NCBI RefSeq assembly: GCF_963576545.1 | Contig: NC_083656.1 | Location: forward strand, 4,593,686 to 4,657,685 | Source: Limanda limanda | Lineage: Eukaryota > Chordata > Actinopteri > Pleuronectiformes > Pleuronectidae | Direction of reading: 5' to 3' | DNA: 64,000 bases | Shown: one piece after another, positions 38,397-50,266 of the stretch | Numbering within the stretch: the first letter of the stretch is position 1 | Layout: each line of letters opens with the position of its first letter | Made by a program: the position numbers and the translations under genes | The notes under the pieces: model-generated | Seen by the model: only the letters and a program-made list of their open reading frames with translations | The model's database searches: none | What the model was told of the DNA's origin: nothing

Positions 38397-39600
38397 TAGT
38401 CCGGCTTTGCAAGTCATTATTGGCGGATCGCTGTGGGCTAAGTGATAAAAGCAAGCGTGCAAGCTGAGAGCTTAGCCTTTCGCGGCTAAAGGTTAGCTCA
38501 TAGATTTACGGCCATCCGTCCCCCTCTGCCCGGGCTGTTTAAAGAGGTGGACACTTTTAATGTTTCACCGGCGCTGATTGATCGCGGCCAGACACCGGTA
38601 TCGTTTCCCGACACTCGAGCGATGGGAACGGTGGAAGAGCGGAGGAGTGGGCGTGCTGCTGAGATTTCAAAACTTTAGGATTCTATATGAAATCAGGTTT
38701 TTGCATCCTGTGCCAAATTAGTTTAGCTCTCTCTCTCTCTCCGCTGTTGCCGTTGATTCATGGCGTATTGTTTTACTGACGAGTCATTCGATATTCCTCT
38801 GTGGTCCCCCCCCCCCCTTCAACTTTCCAGCTTGTCATCGCTTCAAAGCAAAGTACTTCCAACACCTCATCACACTGCAGATTTCTCAGGGGTAATTTCT
38901 CTTCCTCCCGTTATTCTTCAAACAGTGTTGACATAAACACATCTCGTGTTTTAAAAAAAGGGAAAAGTAAAGATTAAAGAAGTGCAAGGGGGGGGGGGGG
39001 GGGGATCGAATCCCATTTGAAGCGGTATTCGATCCCTCTGATTTATCTTGTGACCACTCGAGGGTCCCGGCTGCCAGGTGGAGATCCGCCCTCCTGGAAC
39101 CACTCGAATGGATGAGGAATTAACGCCACGGCAACATAAAAATCTAATGCATGCTCGATGCGTCCAGATTGCCGACCTCAATTTTTTGTAAGATGAATAA
39201 ATAGAACATGACAAATGGGTAAATAAACACGGCTGGTGATGAACTTGTGTCCTTGGCTCGGTCTCTCTCTCTTTCTCCCGGACGGTGCAGGGGTCTCTGG
39301 ACCCGCAGTGCTGGAGGACTGCCAGCCCGAGTGCTGCCGTGAGAGGAGAGCAGAGCAGGAGAGGCGAGAGAGGAGATTAGTGGCCGGCAGCGTGGTCTCA
39401 TGGGAAATGCAGTGCTACAGGCGAGCAGGAGGAGGAGGAGGAGGAGGAGGAGGAGGAGGAGGAGGAGGAGGAGGAGGAGGAGGAGGAGGAGGAGGAGGAG
39501 GAGGAGGAGGAGGAGGGCGTCTCTGAGCCACGAATGGAACAAAAAGAGCCGACAGTAATATTCTGCAGACGTGCTAACAGCTGTGAGCCCGGGCGAAATT
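38397..39600. other. Intronic sequence with poly-G and GGA arrays
   Basis: Includes a poly-C run near 38806-38817, poly-G at 38990-39003 and the GGA array at 39427-39517. No gene recognised. Confidence 0.6.
39427..39517. repeat. (GGA)n trinucleotide array, ~30 units
   Basis: About 90 bp of uninterrupted GGA/GAG. It accounts for the poly-Gly (plus) and poly-Leu (minus) open frames. Homopurine tracts of this kind can adopt triplex or quadruplex structures. Confidence 0.95.
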
Positions 39601-39800
39601 TGTGTGTTTGTGCACATGTATGTATGGAAGTGTGTGTGTATGTGTGTGTGTGTGTGTGTTAGGGATAACTATGGTTCATTACCATCATTGTGAGGACATT
39701 TTGGATCGTCCTCACAAATTCTAAGATGTGTTTGACAGTTAAGACTTTTTAGGGTTTTAGGGTTAGAATTAGGGATAAGTAAGGTTAGGTTAGTTATGAT

Positions 39801-40506
39801 TAGGGATGTCACGAGAACCGATACCTACGATACCTTTCGATACTAACATAACAAAACGATGCCGATGCCCAAGTTTTTGAAGTACCGTAGGCACCGTCAG
39901 CTTCGATGCCAGCATCTGTTAGCAACTTAGCATTAGCATCGGTGCTGTGCCAGTCGACGTTTACATTCTGAAAACCAAGACGGCAACTGCGGCTGCAGCG
40001 TTCGCCCCACCTCGACTTGTTTATTAAAAAGGCACAAAGAGTCGTGTATGGAAGTATTTTGCGTTTGACGCCGGGTATACACCGGACACGGAAGCAACGC
40101 CGCCGCTCCGCGCTAATCCTTAGCGCGCCGGCACATGGTTGTTTACACCGGAAGCTGAAGCGGCGCATGGGAGTGGATGGGAGCCAGCTGTTATTTAAGG
40201 CTTGGTCCTGCGCTCACGCATCGCTTTGGCGTCGCTTCAGCGTCCGGTGTAAACCCGGCGTGAGGCAGATGTATCATTTAAAGCATAACGTGTCTCACAA
40301 CAAAGCGTCACTCACATGCGACCCCAACTACCGTATAACCCTCAGTATATGCGCAGCGCAAGCACATTGAATTACCGTATATGACATTAACAACATCCAA
40401 ATAATGCACTTTTTTTTTACCGTGGTATCGAAATTGGCATCGAGAATCGTGTTATTTTACTGGTATTGGCACCGACTACTGAATTTTTGGTATCGTGACA
40501 CCCCTA
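39801..40506. mobile_element. hAT-type MITE with 8-bp target duplication
   Basis: The termini TAGGGATGTCACGA (39801) and TCGTGACACCCCTA (to 40506) are imperfect inverted repeats. The 8 bp GTTATGAT flank the element exactly on both sides (39793-39800 and 40507-40514). An 8-bp TSD with such termini is diagnostic of the hAT superfamily. The 706-bp body has no transposase ORF and carries a second, nested MITE at 40069-40260. The uninterrupted paralogous unit at 40741-40748 shows the same 8 bp once, confirming the boundaries. Confidence 0.93.
40069..40260. mobile_element. Nested 192-bp MITE inside the hAT element
   Basis: It begins CGCCGGGTATACACCGGAC and ends GTCCGGTGTAAACCCGGCG, near-perfect 19-bp inverted repeats. 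TGA flanks both ends (40066-40068 and 40261-40263), giving a 3-bp TSD. The GC-rich interior has further short inverted repeats. A 3-bp TSD would suit PIF/Harbinger-like elements, although those usually prefer TWA, so the superfamily is tentative. Confidence 0.85.
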
Positions 40507-40860
40507 GTTATGATGGTTACAAGGGAATGCATTATGTCATAGAGTGTCCTCACAACTATATAGAGACAACTGTGTGTGTCTGCGAGTGTGTGAGTGTGTG
40601 TGTGTGTGTGAGAGGGCTAACTATGGTTCAATACCATCATTGTGAGGACATTTTGGATGGTCCTCACAAATTCAAAGGGGTGTTTGTCGGTTAAGACTTG
40701 GTTTAAGGGTTACAATTAGGGATAAGTAAGGTTAGGTTTAGTTATGATGGTTACAAGATGACGCATTATGTCATAGAGTGTCCTCACAACTATATAGAGA
40801 CAACTGTGTGTGTCTGCGAGTGTGTGACTGTGTGTGTGTGTGGACAGAGGCAAGTAGAAA

Positions 40861-41036
40861 TCAGCAGCTGGCCTTGGTTTGAGTGTCTCTAAGGGATGAG
40901 TAAAATATCATTCACACACACACACACACACACTCTCAAACAACTTTCTCACCCACAAGACATTTCCACACAAATCTGCAGTTGTGTGCTGACATTCATA
41001 CACTGGCAAATCTTGACACACACACACACACACACA

Positions 41037-41075
<39 letters not shown>

Positions 41076-41189
41076 CCACACCACAGTGTGTGCTAAATAA
41101 AGACAGACAGCAGAGCAGATTTTCACACCCAGCGGGACCATTAGCAGCTCGGTTAGACCACCAGCAAACCTCAATCCTCATCAGCATCA

Positions 41190-41232
<43 letters not shown>

Positions 41233-42298
41233 CCGCACACCTGCCATCAAAGAGTGACACACACACAAATGAACCAACCCGCACACACGCAGGCGTCCGC
41301 ACTCACACATAAACACTCATCTGCACCCTCACACACGTTCATTACACATTAGTAATTAATGGTGGGTTGGCTGTGACTATCAACAGCAGCAAGTACGTTT
41401 TGTATGTGTGTGTGTCTGTGTGTGTGTTTGTGTGTGTGTTGGGGCCCCAAGGCAGCAGCTGAAATATGTACGCCGTGTCCGGGAGCACCGGGCCCCTGAG
41501 GGTTGAGGTAGGAGGGAGGTTTGCTACTCATGGCTCACCGCTGCAGCACCGCGGCCTTCTGGGAACAGAGGAGTACCCCCCACCCCCACCCCCCCACCCT
41601 CCCCGTGTGCATCGACAGCCCGACTTCTCTGTGAGAACTCAGCGGTGCGTTTCGGAACCCGAGTCTCTGAAGCTCCAACGCATATCACTCTGAGCTCAAA
41701 GTGGTTTTTATTCAGTGTGAGTGCAGCAGAAACACCACCTTAGTCTGAGATCACGGACAGATTGTCGTGAAAGGACATAAAATGAAACAAAATATAATGA
41801 AGAGATGATTGTTAATGTTTCGGTTTAGCTGTTTTCCTTTTAGATATTGTTTCGGGGGGAATTTACTTTTATTGATCGGAAAGTAAGAGCATGAAAAGTG
41901 GTCGAGACAATGAAGGAAGACACACAGCGAAACACCAAGTGGAAATCGAGACTCTATTTTCTACTTGTGTTCTTTCAGTATTAATCTCGTTGTGTGTACT
42001 TTTTCAAACCCAGAGAAGCCTACAGAGCAATTCTGGAAAGGAGAATTCAAAAGGGGTTGTTCTTATATTAAGCTCATGGTTTGTAGAGAGGGGGGGGAAG
42101 TAAAGAGAATTGTCTCGCATTCTATAGCTCTTGTTATTTTCAAAAAATTGAATTCTTTAAGTTCTTCTCAATTATACATTCCCACCTCGGGGCAGGAAAT
42201 TGTACCTGCTACTGTTCTCATTAATGAGGAAGCTGATTTAATTGACTGTGTGCTGCAGACCGGGCTGCGAGAGTCCGTCTGACACACTAACCCGCATG

Positions 42299-42368
<70 letters not shown>

Positions 42369-42819
42369 CAACCTGGGCTGCGTCTCCGGGGAGCGTCCGC
42401 TGTCGTGAGCTGTGCTGTATGCAAATGAGAAACCTCCATCACATAATAATTGCAGCGTGTTGCACGGGAAGAAGACGTCTGCTTTTCCGATGAGGCCGAA
42501 GTCGGGTTGTGTTTGGGTCTGCGGGTGCATGTGGACTCCTGTAGTTCATTTAACACTCAATTGAATTTATATCTAAAAGCACTTTGGCCTCAGAAAAGTT
42601 TCAACGACTACTTTTTTTTTATGATTGGAACAGATATAAACTGTGAAAGTAAGAGAGTGTCTTCAGCAGCCAAGGCCGAGCAGAGCCACTTCAATCCTGC
42701 ACTAAATACGTCATGTTTGTTTGGATGCAGTTCTGAAACTAATAAAGATTCTTATAAACCGATGATTCTCCACTGAATTCACATTAGCTCAGGTTTCTAG
42801 TCCCATTTGTCACCGGGCA
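40861..42819. other. Intronic sequence dense in (CA)n
   Basis: CA tracts lie at 40914-40932, 41018-41068, 41191-41230 and 42306-42366. No gene or further mobile element is recognised. Confidence 0.6.
42306..42366. repeat. (CA)n microsatellite
   Basis: Uninterrupted CA tract of about 61 bp. Confidence 0.95.
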
Positions 42820-44817
42820 GCAGCTGAATAAAAGCCAAGCCCCTACAATTATATTAACCAGATCAGGTTTTTTATTGGGATCCTCACAGAGTTGCATGTT
42901 TCCGATGTTTTTCGTCAGGATCCATCAATTTTTCGAGAGAAACTTTGTTCAGATTCCGTATATTTGGTGAAATCCTCCCTGCAAAGAATACATTTATTTT
43001 CAACCAACTTTAAAGAAATCTGTCAAAGGAAAATGCAAATGTCTGAATAACTCTTCAGCACGTAGCTCCTTACTCCATCTGAACTTTTTTTATCAGTTTT
43101 ATTATTTCCGCAGGACCCTTACATTCTGACTGTATGATTAAGCAGTTGAATAAAAGCCCAAAACCTACAACTATATTAACTAGATCAGGTTTTTTATTGG
43201 GATCCTCACCAAGTGGCATTGTTCTGAGGTTTTTAGTCAAGTTCCATCAATTTTTCGAGGGAAACTTTGTTCAGATTCCTTATATTTGGTGAAATCCTCC
43301 CAACAAACAAAATAACAGGTGTAAAAAACACAACCTCCTTCCTCTGTGAATAAAATAAAGTTTCAGAATCTCTTTTTACAGAAACCCGTTGTGTTATGTG
43401 TCATGTTCGTGCAAAGACTAAACATATTTCAACCAACTTTAAAGAAATCTGTCAAAGGAAAATGCAAATGAAGGAATAACTCTTCAGCACGTAGCTCCTT
43501 ACTCCATCTGAACTTTTTTATCAGTTTTATTATTTCCGCAGGACCCTTACATTCTGACTGTATGATTAAGCAGTTGAATAAAAGCCCAACCCCTACAATT
43601 ATATTAACTAGATCAGGTTTTTTATTGGGATCCTCACCAAGTGGCATAGTTCTGAGGTTTTTAGTCAAGATCCATACATTTTTCGAGGGAAACTTCCGTA
43701 TATTTGGTGAAATCCTCCCAACAAACAAACAATCAGGTGTGAAAACATAACCTCCTTCCTCTGTGAATGAAATAAAGTTTCAGAATCTCTTTTTACAGAA
43801 ACCCGTTGTGTTATGTGTCATATACGTGCAAAGAATAAATATATTTCATCCAACTTTAGAGAAATCTTTCAAAGGAAAATGCAAATGAAGGAATAACTCT
43901 TCAGCACGTAGCTCCTTACTCCATCTGAACTTTTTTTATCAGTTTTATTATTTCCGCAGGACCCTTACATTCTGACTGTATGATTAAGCAGTTGAATAAA
44001 AGCCCAACCCCTACAATTATATTAACTAGATCAGGTTTTTTATTGGGATCCTCACCAAGTGGCATGGTTCTGAGGTTTTTAGTCAAGATCCATCAATTTT
44101 TCCAGGGAAACTTTGTTCAGATTCCTTATATTTGGTGAAATCCTCCCAACAAACAAAATAACAGGTGTGAAAACATAACCTCCTTCCTCTGTGAATAAAA
44201 TAAAGTTTCAGAATCTCATTTTACAATAAACCCGTTGTGTCATGTGTCATATATGTGCAAAGACTAAACATATTTCAACCAACTTTATAGAAATCTGTCA
44301 AAGGAAAATGCAAATGAAGGAATAACTCTTCAGCACGTAGCTCCATACTCCATCTGAACTTTTTTTATCAGTTTTATTATTTCCGCAGGACCCTTACATT
44401 CTGACTGTATGATTAAGCAGTTGAATAAAAGCCCAACCCCTACAATTATATTAACTAGATCAGGTTTTTTATTGGGATCCTCACCAAGTGGAATGGTTCT
44501 GAGGTTTTTTTCGAGGGGAAACTTCCGTATATTTGGTGAAATCCTCCCAACAAACAAACAATCAGGTGTGAAAACATAACCTCCTTCCTCTGTGAATGAA
44601 ATAAAGTTTCAGAATCTCATTTTACAATAAACCCGTTGTGTTATGTGTCATGTACGTGCAAAGAATACATTTATTTTCAACCAACTCTAAAGAAATCTGT
44701 CAAAGGAAAATGCAAATGTCTGAATAACTCCTCAGCACGTAGCTCCATACTCCATCTGAACTTTTTTTATCAGTTTTATCATTTCAGCAGCCCCCTTGTT
44801 TTCTGACTGTATGATTA
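42820..44817. repeat. Tandem satellite, period ~400-430 bp, about 4.7 copies
   Basis: The marker TATGATTA recurs at 43133, 43561, 43979, 44409 and 44810, giving unit lengths of 428, 418, 430 and 401 bp. A shortened first unit of about 310 bp starts near 42820. Each unit contains GAATAAAAGCCC, ATTAACTAGATCAGG, TTTTTTATTGGGATCCTCAC and AGCACGTAGCTCC. Units differ by point changes and by small deletions. Minus-strand frames seen in units 3 and 5 are broken in others, so the array is not coding. Confidence 0.93.
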
Positions 44818-45879
44818 ATTGATTAACGATGGTTTAACTGACACACGGGTCGTCGGTGAAATTAATTAGAAGCCTCAGCCCTGGAGTCAGCACATGTGCC
44901 GACGGTGTTTGTTTCCCGGAGCGTTCGCTGATTCCACGGCCAGATTCCACTGATGAGCTCTCATGGAGTTCCTAATGAGCGGCACTGCTGCAGATACTCA
45001 TCAGTGATCAATGTTGGCTTTGGCCTCACACCTTCCTGCGGGTGAACCAGCGCCTGTGTGGGGGGGAGACCATATGCACGCTTGCATTTTTTTAAATTTG
45101 GCACATCCCCTCTTCCCCTCCCATCGCCGCCTGTCTCGTTCCTCTTCTCCTTCCCACCTCATTCTCTTTTATCTCCCCATCGCAGATAAAAGCCGAGCGC
45201 CCATCGCCAGGGAACAATTAGTCTCGGCCATCTCCAATCACTATTGAACATCTCAATCTCACTCCATTTTGCAGCCTATCTATTTCCAGGCGACGCATTA
45301 ACCCACATTGCTTTGGGAGGCGTCCAGGAACTCCAACTCTTTAAGGCAGCTCAGTATCTATTTTACATTTTATCTCCCGTTTGCATCTGTTAAGCTGCGT
45401 ATCCGCCACGCCGCTCTCTCTCATATATCACTTCCTCCCGTTCTCCTCTTGTTTCACTCTTCACTTCAGTGTGAATTTCTGTTCAGCCGTGTCTGTTTCT
45501 TTTTGCTTTTTATGCTTTGGAATAAATTCTAGAAAATGGCCTGAAAAATTGTGTTCAGACATTTTGCCTTTTATGAAGAAAACAGCCGGAGATTTTCTGG
45601 GTCAGACACATTCATGACCACAGAGTCATTTACCAAATTTTCCAGCCAAGTGTTGATGTCTGGGTAGAAGATGAAGAAGGCAGGATATGATATATGAATT
45701 AAGACTGTTTCTCTTCTGGACTTTGTTACTTGTTTTGAGAGTTTTGGTATCGGTCCTTTTCACCAAAATCTTATAAATCTCATTATCTTTGCAAGAAAAC
45801 ATCTTTGCCAGCATCTTCTCAGTCGTACTGCTCCTTGTTTTCACCCTAAGATATTTGTATTTTTCTATTTTTGCATCTG

Positions 45880-46120
45880 TCACGTGTTGGAAATCGCATC
45901 AATACGCCCACTTGTGAATTCACACGTGCATTTTCCTGCTGTATTCTCACTCTGACATTTCCCGGACATTCCACTCGGGGGCTGGCAGGGAAAAGGTCCA
46001 GAAAATGTCCGGAGCAACTGACTCGGACATTTGCATTCTCAAAAACAGTCCCTCTGGAAAGATTTGGTCAAATGTCCGGCCTCTTGTGTGTGTCTGAACG
46101 CAGCTTTCATGTCAGACCGG
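45880..46120. repeat. Putative dispersed repeat rich in ATGTCCGG / CCGGACAT
   Basis: CCGGACATT, AAAATGTCCGGAGC, CTCGGACATTTGC and AAATGTCCGGCC occur in both orientations within about 130 bp (45960-46082). The sequence resembles a teleost interspersed repeat as I remember it, but no TIR, tail or TSD delimits it. Confidence 0.4.
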
Positions 46121-47286
46121 CTGAGTTCACACAGAACAGTGAGGAGTCACAAGGAGCACGAGTTTGAACTTGAAGACACGAGTTCGTTATGTGAGTAGAA
46201 TCTGACGGATCAATACTTCGTTGGTGCTGTGGCGCTTCGCTGAGTCTCCTCTGTCTTTTTATATTTGGTTATGAATATGTATCCGTGCGCCCCGACCGGC
46301 CTTCAGGCTGGCGCCGGGCTCAGGTTAACAAAAGTCAGAAGTCAGCCAAGTTCATAAATATGCATGACGGAGGTGCTGGAACTTATGAATATTTATTCTC
46401 GACTTGTTGAGATGTGTCATTCACTTTTGAACTGTGAGCAACTGTGTTTGCAAACTGTGAATGTCTTTGTCTCTCAAAAAACTTTCATCGTATTTGTCAC
46501 CTTGGAATTATTTTTTATGAAAGCAAAAATACTTTTTCTTACAATTTTTTTAAATTAGTTCCTGGGTAGAACTTTGAGTTTAAGAAAGTAATGTGGAAGA
46601 ATCAGTACTTTGTAGACCTGGACTCCAATTCTCCATTATACTTAATTCCTTTATATTCCATTATACTTAATACATTATACCTTCTATCCTTAAATATCAT
46701 ATTTGCTCTCTTTCTCTCCGATCTACTCTCATCCCCCTTTCCCCTCTCACCCTCATCCTCTCTGTCTACCTCCGGTGGATTGGTTGAGCCGAAAGGGAAG
46801 AACTAAATATCAGCACTATAGATCATTTTGACAGTTTAATTTCAATGCCTGATTATCAGTCAATTTGATAATTATATTGTCCAACCATCCAATTAATGTG
46901 TTCTATATTTACAATGATCATCAAGTAAGCTCTCCCTCTTTGCATCATTCATCAAGGCTGAGATATTGGAAGCGTGAGGGACCTTGACAGTTTGGCGTTC
47001 CCGGCGCCTTGATTGAGACGTAAAGCTCAGATCGGGTCCGGTGGCACGTTCGCCGTGTGGAGACCATGTCCCTGCTTCTCAATCCGTTACTTCACACTCT
47101 GCGGAGCGTGTTCCAGAAACACTAAGGGAGCGAGAGACGTGGAGGAGAACGAATGATGAAAGGATTTCATGCCTTCCTCCTCTTCCTCCTCCTCCTCTTC
47201 TTCACGGCTCCCCTGTCTCCTCTGTCTGTCTGGGAGACGAGTGCCACGCTGAGCCTGTGAGTTGCTGACACATAAACACACAGAGC

Positions 47287-47328
47287 TTCCTCTTCCTCTT
47301 CCTCTTCCTCTTCCTCTTCCTCTTCCTC
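47287..47328. repeat. (TTCCTC)n hexanucleotide repeat
   Basis: Seven units of TTCCTC. It explains the Arg-Gly rich minus-strand open frame. Confidence 0.9.
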
Positions 47329-47811
47329 CGTCAGCCAGACACTCCCTGACTCTCCCAGACGAGATCACCCGGCACTCGTGAGGTTCTGTAGCTCCTACCC
47401 GGACCCGTTCAGATGGGGGTTCTCCATCTGGAGTGTGGCTGCTTGGTTTACACGCCGGCGGTAAACAAACACACCGGCGTTTTCTTTGTCTCAGATACGA
47501 TCGGCTGCATCTGACCAATCTGCTCCGCTGGTACCAGATAGATGAAACCATTAACCGGGGTCGCCTCCCGTCACAAAGTTCAACGTTTGCTCATTAAAGT
47601 TTGAAGTCAATTTCCCTTTTTCCTCTTTTATCCCTAAAGCTCACACTTGATTTCCCCTCCGTCATTCTTTTTGTCTGTTATTTCATTTGCTCTTCTTCTT
47701 GCCTGCGGGTTCACGGATGTGTGTGGGCTTTAGGAGTAGGTGTGCTTTTGAGGTATTTGAAAAAAACTGCACAAATCCTCAATTTGAAACCCTGTTGTTT
47801 GCTCTCCACAG

Positions 47812-47971
47812 ATGACGTGCCTCCCTACTTCAAGACGGAGCCGGTGCGGAGTCAGCTGCATCTGGAACGCAACAGGCTGGTGCTGACCTGCATGGCCGAG
47901 GGCAGCTGGCCACTGGAGTTCAAATGGATCCACAACAGCACCGAGTTAACTCGCTTCTCGCTGGAGTACAG
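47812..47971 (+). CDS. sdk2: sdk2 exon: N-terminal half of Ig-like domain 1 (partial CDS)
   Basis: This internal exon of 160 nt encodes 52 full codons plus split codons at both ends (phase 1 in, phase 2 out). The first codon, GAT if the preceding exon ends in G, completes an Asp. The peptide begins [10 protein letters not shown] and contains [15 protein letters not shown], with the first Ig-domain cysteine at codon 26 (47889-47891) and the core Trp at codon 38. The run GSWPLEFKW is characteristic of the sidekick family's first Ig domain. Sidekicks are single-pass cell-adhesion proteins with Ig and fibronectin III repeats, and bind homophilically to guide laminar synapse choice in retina. The acceptor is CTCCACAG and the donor AG|GTGAAT. 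An N-glycosylation sequon (HNST, codons 40-43) is present. From remembered family sequence the match is closer to sidekick-2 than sidekick-1. The a/b paralogue cannot be told. Confidence 0.93.
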
Positions 47972-49991
47972 GTGAATTCAGGCTGAATAACTCCAGGGAT
48001 GTGATGTGTTTCTGAATGAAAGACGGATCGATAACTCAACCTTAAGTACAGAGTGTGTTTGCAGAGGCCGAACAGTCCAACACATGAGTGACGGGTTCTT
48101 ATGAAAGAGAAAATATGGTGGTGGGATATCCAAGAGGATTGATTTGTCATAAAATATTGAAAAATATTGAAAAACCACATCTGTGCTTTTTTAAAAAAAA
48201 TAAATTAAGGAATATCTGGAGAAATGCTATTTGTTGAAGCGTCAACAAAGATTAAATCGGCACCAAATCTGCAAAAGCACCAAAAACTGATTTTCCAACC
48301 AATGTGTAATTAGATAAAGTGATAATATTTTAAATGTAAAAGCTCAAAGGTCAGTTTCACCGTGATTCAGGGACAGGACGAGCATTTTCAAACATATTTC
48401 CTTGCATCATATTGGATGATGATGTGTTTTGAACCTTTACCAGTTATGTAGCTCCTGCTCTCAGTAGTATTTTATCCGTGTATTTTATTTAACACCACAG
48501 CAGCTTATGAAATAAAGAAAAGGCTCCAGCTGTTTTGCTCTCCCTCTGCTTCCACCTTTCCCCCGGTGGCTCTGTGACCTCCATCTTTCTCTCCTGGGAG
48601 GCAGCGAACAGGCGAAAGGCGTGAATGCGGGTTCGAGCAGGAGATAAACCGTCTTTAATGGTAACTGGGAGATTCTAATCAAGTGGCAAACATTGCCGTT
48701 ATCTCGGGGAGCAGCGGAGTCTGCAGCGAGTGTTTCTGTGCGTGTGCGTGTGTAGACAGAGGTGTAAATGAAGCTCTGCAGGATCGAGAGAAAGTTCCTC
48801 GACGCAGACTTTGCTGAACTGTTGTGTTCATGTGTGAGGAAGAGTGTGTGTCTGTGTGTGTGTGTGTGTCTGAAAACAACAGAGGATCATCGTACGAGTA
48901 ATATCGGCCTCGCTGATGGAGCGCAGCCTTTCTTCTGACAATCTCTGGAGGCAGATAAGATCAGAGCCGAGTGAGGAAGGGCAGGAGTGACACACAGATG
49001 CTGGAACAATTGATCAGAACGGACTGTACTTGAGAATAACACAGTGTGTGTGTGTGTTGTAGCCCCGGGGCTCCTTTGACTTTATTACAGGGTGAGTGAT
49101 AGAACGGGTGATTAAACAAGTAGTCAGGCACCAGGCTACCTAGTGTTCTCTCCGTGTCTCTGTGTGTGTCTGTGCAGGATAGTTTCCTTCAAATTATTAA
49201 AGTGACAAGGATTCCCACGGTGCACAACACACACTCTGTGTATAATACAACACATTTATTAAGACAGTATTGATCCTGCAGCAGATTTATTCAACAACTG
49301 TCTTTTATGAGCAACTTTACCTGAAAAACACTGAAATTTGACTATTGTTCCACTATTTTGATTCTTGTTGTATAAAGTCAGTGCAGCGCATGTGTTTGGC
49401 TTTGGGTGTTGACAGATTAGCTTGTCTCAACCCATGCATGGTGCAACATATGGATTTTATAATCCTGAGTCAGTGCTCCGTCAATAACCGAGTGTCAACC
49501 CAGCGTGACCTCAGCCAGATTGAGACGGTAGTTTTCTTATAGAACTATTTTCACATTGGCTTTTCTTACTGTATACGTTAACTATGTCGCTTTTAAAATA
49601 AAGTTTATGGATGTAGAGTAGCTGATGGAATGAAGTGAAGTCAGGGAATCCTCAGTCGTGAAACTCCTCCTGCAAACAGAGACACAAACACCAACAAGGA
49701 CGATAACAGTTCCCCTAAAATCCCAATTTACATCAGATCAGACTTTCCTGTGTGTGTCTGTGTGTGTCTGTGTGTGTCTGTGTGTGTTGTTTGTGTGAGT
49801 GCACGGTCTCCCTCACTCTTGCACTCGGCCTTTCTCGGTGCCAGCAGAGATTTGCGCAGAGCGGACCCTCATATTAATGAGGTTACGGTAGAGGTCCCCA
49901 GTGCTGAGCGCTGTTTTAAATATTGACACCGTGCGACTTGACCTCGTGTCCTCTGGCAACCGATCAATACTTCAAGGTACGAGCGTGAGCA

Positions 49992-50091
<100 letters not shown>

Positions 50092-50192
50092 ACGGGCTGT
50101 GGGTTCTGCCACTCTAGGGAGAGAACCGGCTCAGCATTGACTGCTGTCAGATTAAAGCAACATCACCTCGGTACCATCCGGGTGCCGAGCGG

Positions 50193-50195
<3 letters not shown>

Positions 50196-50262
<67 letters not shown>
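50196..50262. repeat. (CA)n microsatellite
   Basis: Uninterrupted CA tract of about 67 bp, about 110 bp after the long TC tract. Confidence 0.95.

Positions 50263-50266
<4 letters not shown>

Larger units (their letters stand above)
39601..40860. repeat. Two tandem copies of a GTGAGGACA / TTAGGG-like VNTR unit, the first interrupted
   Basis: Each copy runs (TG)n, CTATGGTTCA, CATCATTGTGAGGACATTTT, a TTAGGGTTA-like section, GTTATGATGGTTACAAG, ATTATGTCATAGAGTGTCCT and back to (TG)n. Copy 1 (about 39655-40590) is split by a hAT-type insertion at 39801-40506. Copy 2 (about 40612-40842) is uninterrupted and keeps the empty insertion site at 40741-40748. Confidence 0.85.
1..47811 (+). other. sdk2: Intron 1 of the sidekick-2-like gene (5' end outside window)
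   Basis: The stretch before the first visible exon has no convincing coding exon and ends in a good acceptor: a pyrimidine-rich tract followed by CTCTCCACAG ending at 47811. The exon that follows needs one base from an upstream exon to complete its first codon (phase 1). That is usual between a signal-peptide exon and an Ig domain. I infer that the whole stretch is intronic and that the signal-peptide exon is upstream of position 1. An unrecognised first exon inside the window cannot be excluded. Contents are listed as separate repeat entries. Confidence 0.7.
44818..47811. other. 3' end of intron 1
   Basis: No exon is recognised. It contains a TGTCCGG-rich dispersed-repeat-like block (45880-46120) and a (TTCCTC)n tract at 47287-47328. 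The 3' end is a normal splice acceptor at 47811. Confidence 0.55.

Noticed and set aside
39144..39617. Poly-Leu minus-strand and poly-Gly plus-strand frames
   Set aside because: Artefacts of the (GGA)n array.
43429..44557. Minus-strand frames (MFVGRISPNI...) repeated in the satellite, resembling a repeated protein or duplicated exon
   Set aside because: The frame is interrupted in other units, for example the unit near 44050-44150 has a different frame and an early stop. Deletions between units are not multiples of three in effect, so there is no constraint on coding.
47153..47256. Signal-peptide-like leader MMKGFHAFLLFLLLLFF followed by a consensus donor (CT|GTGAGT), which looked like an sdk2 first exon just upstream of the Ig1 exon
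   Set aside because: The exon would end in phase 2, whereas the exon at 47812 needs phase 1; joining them gives CTA TGA, a stop. The hydrophobic run comes from a pyrimidine-rich (TTCCTC)-like tract, which encodes Leu and Phe by chance. Only a weak non-consensus GT would restore the phase.
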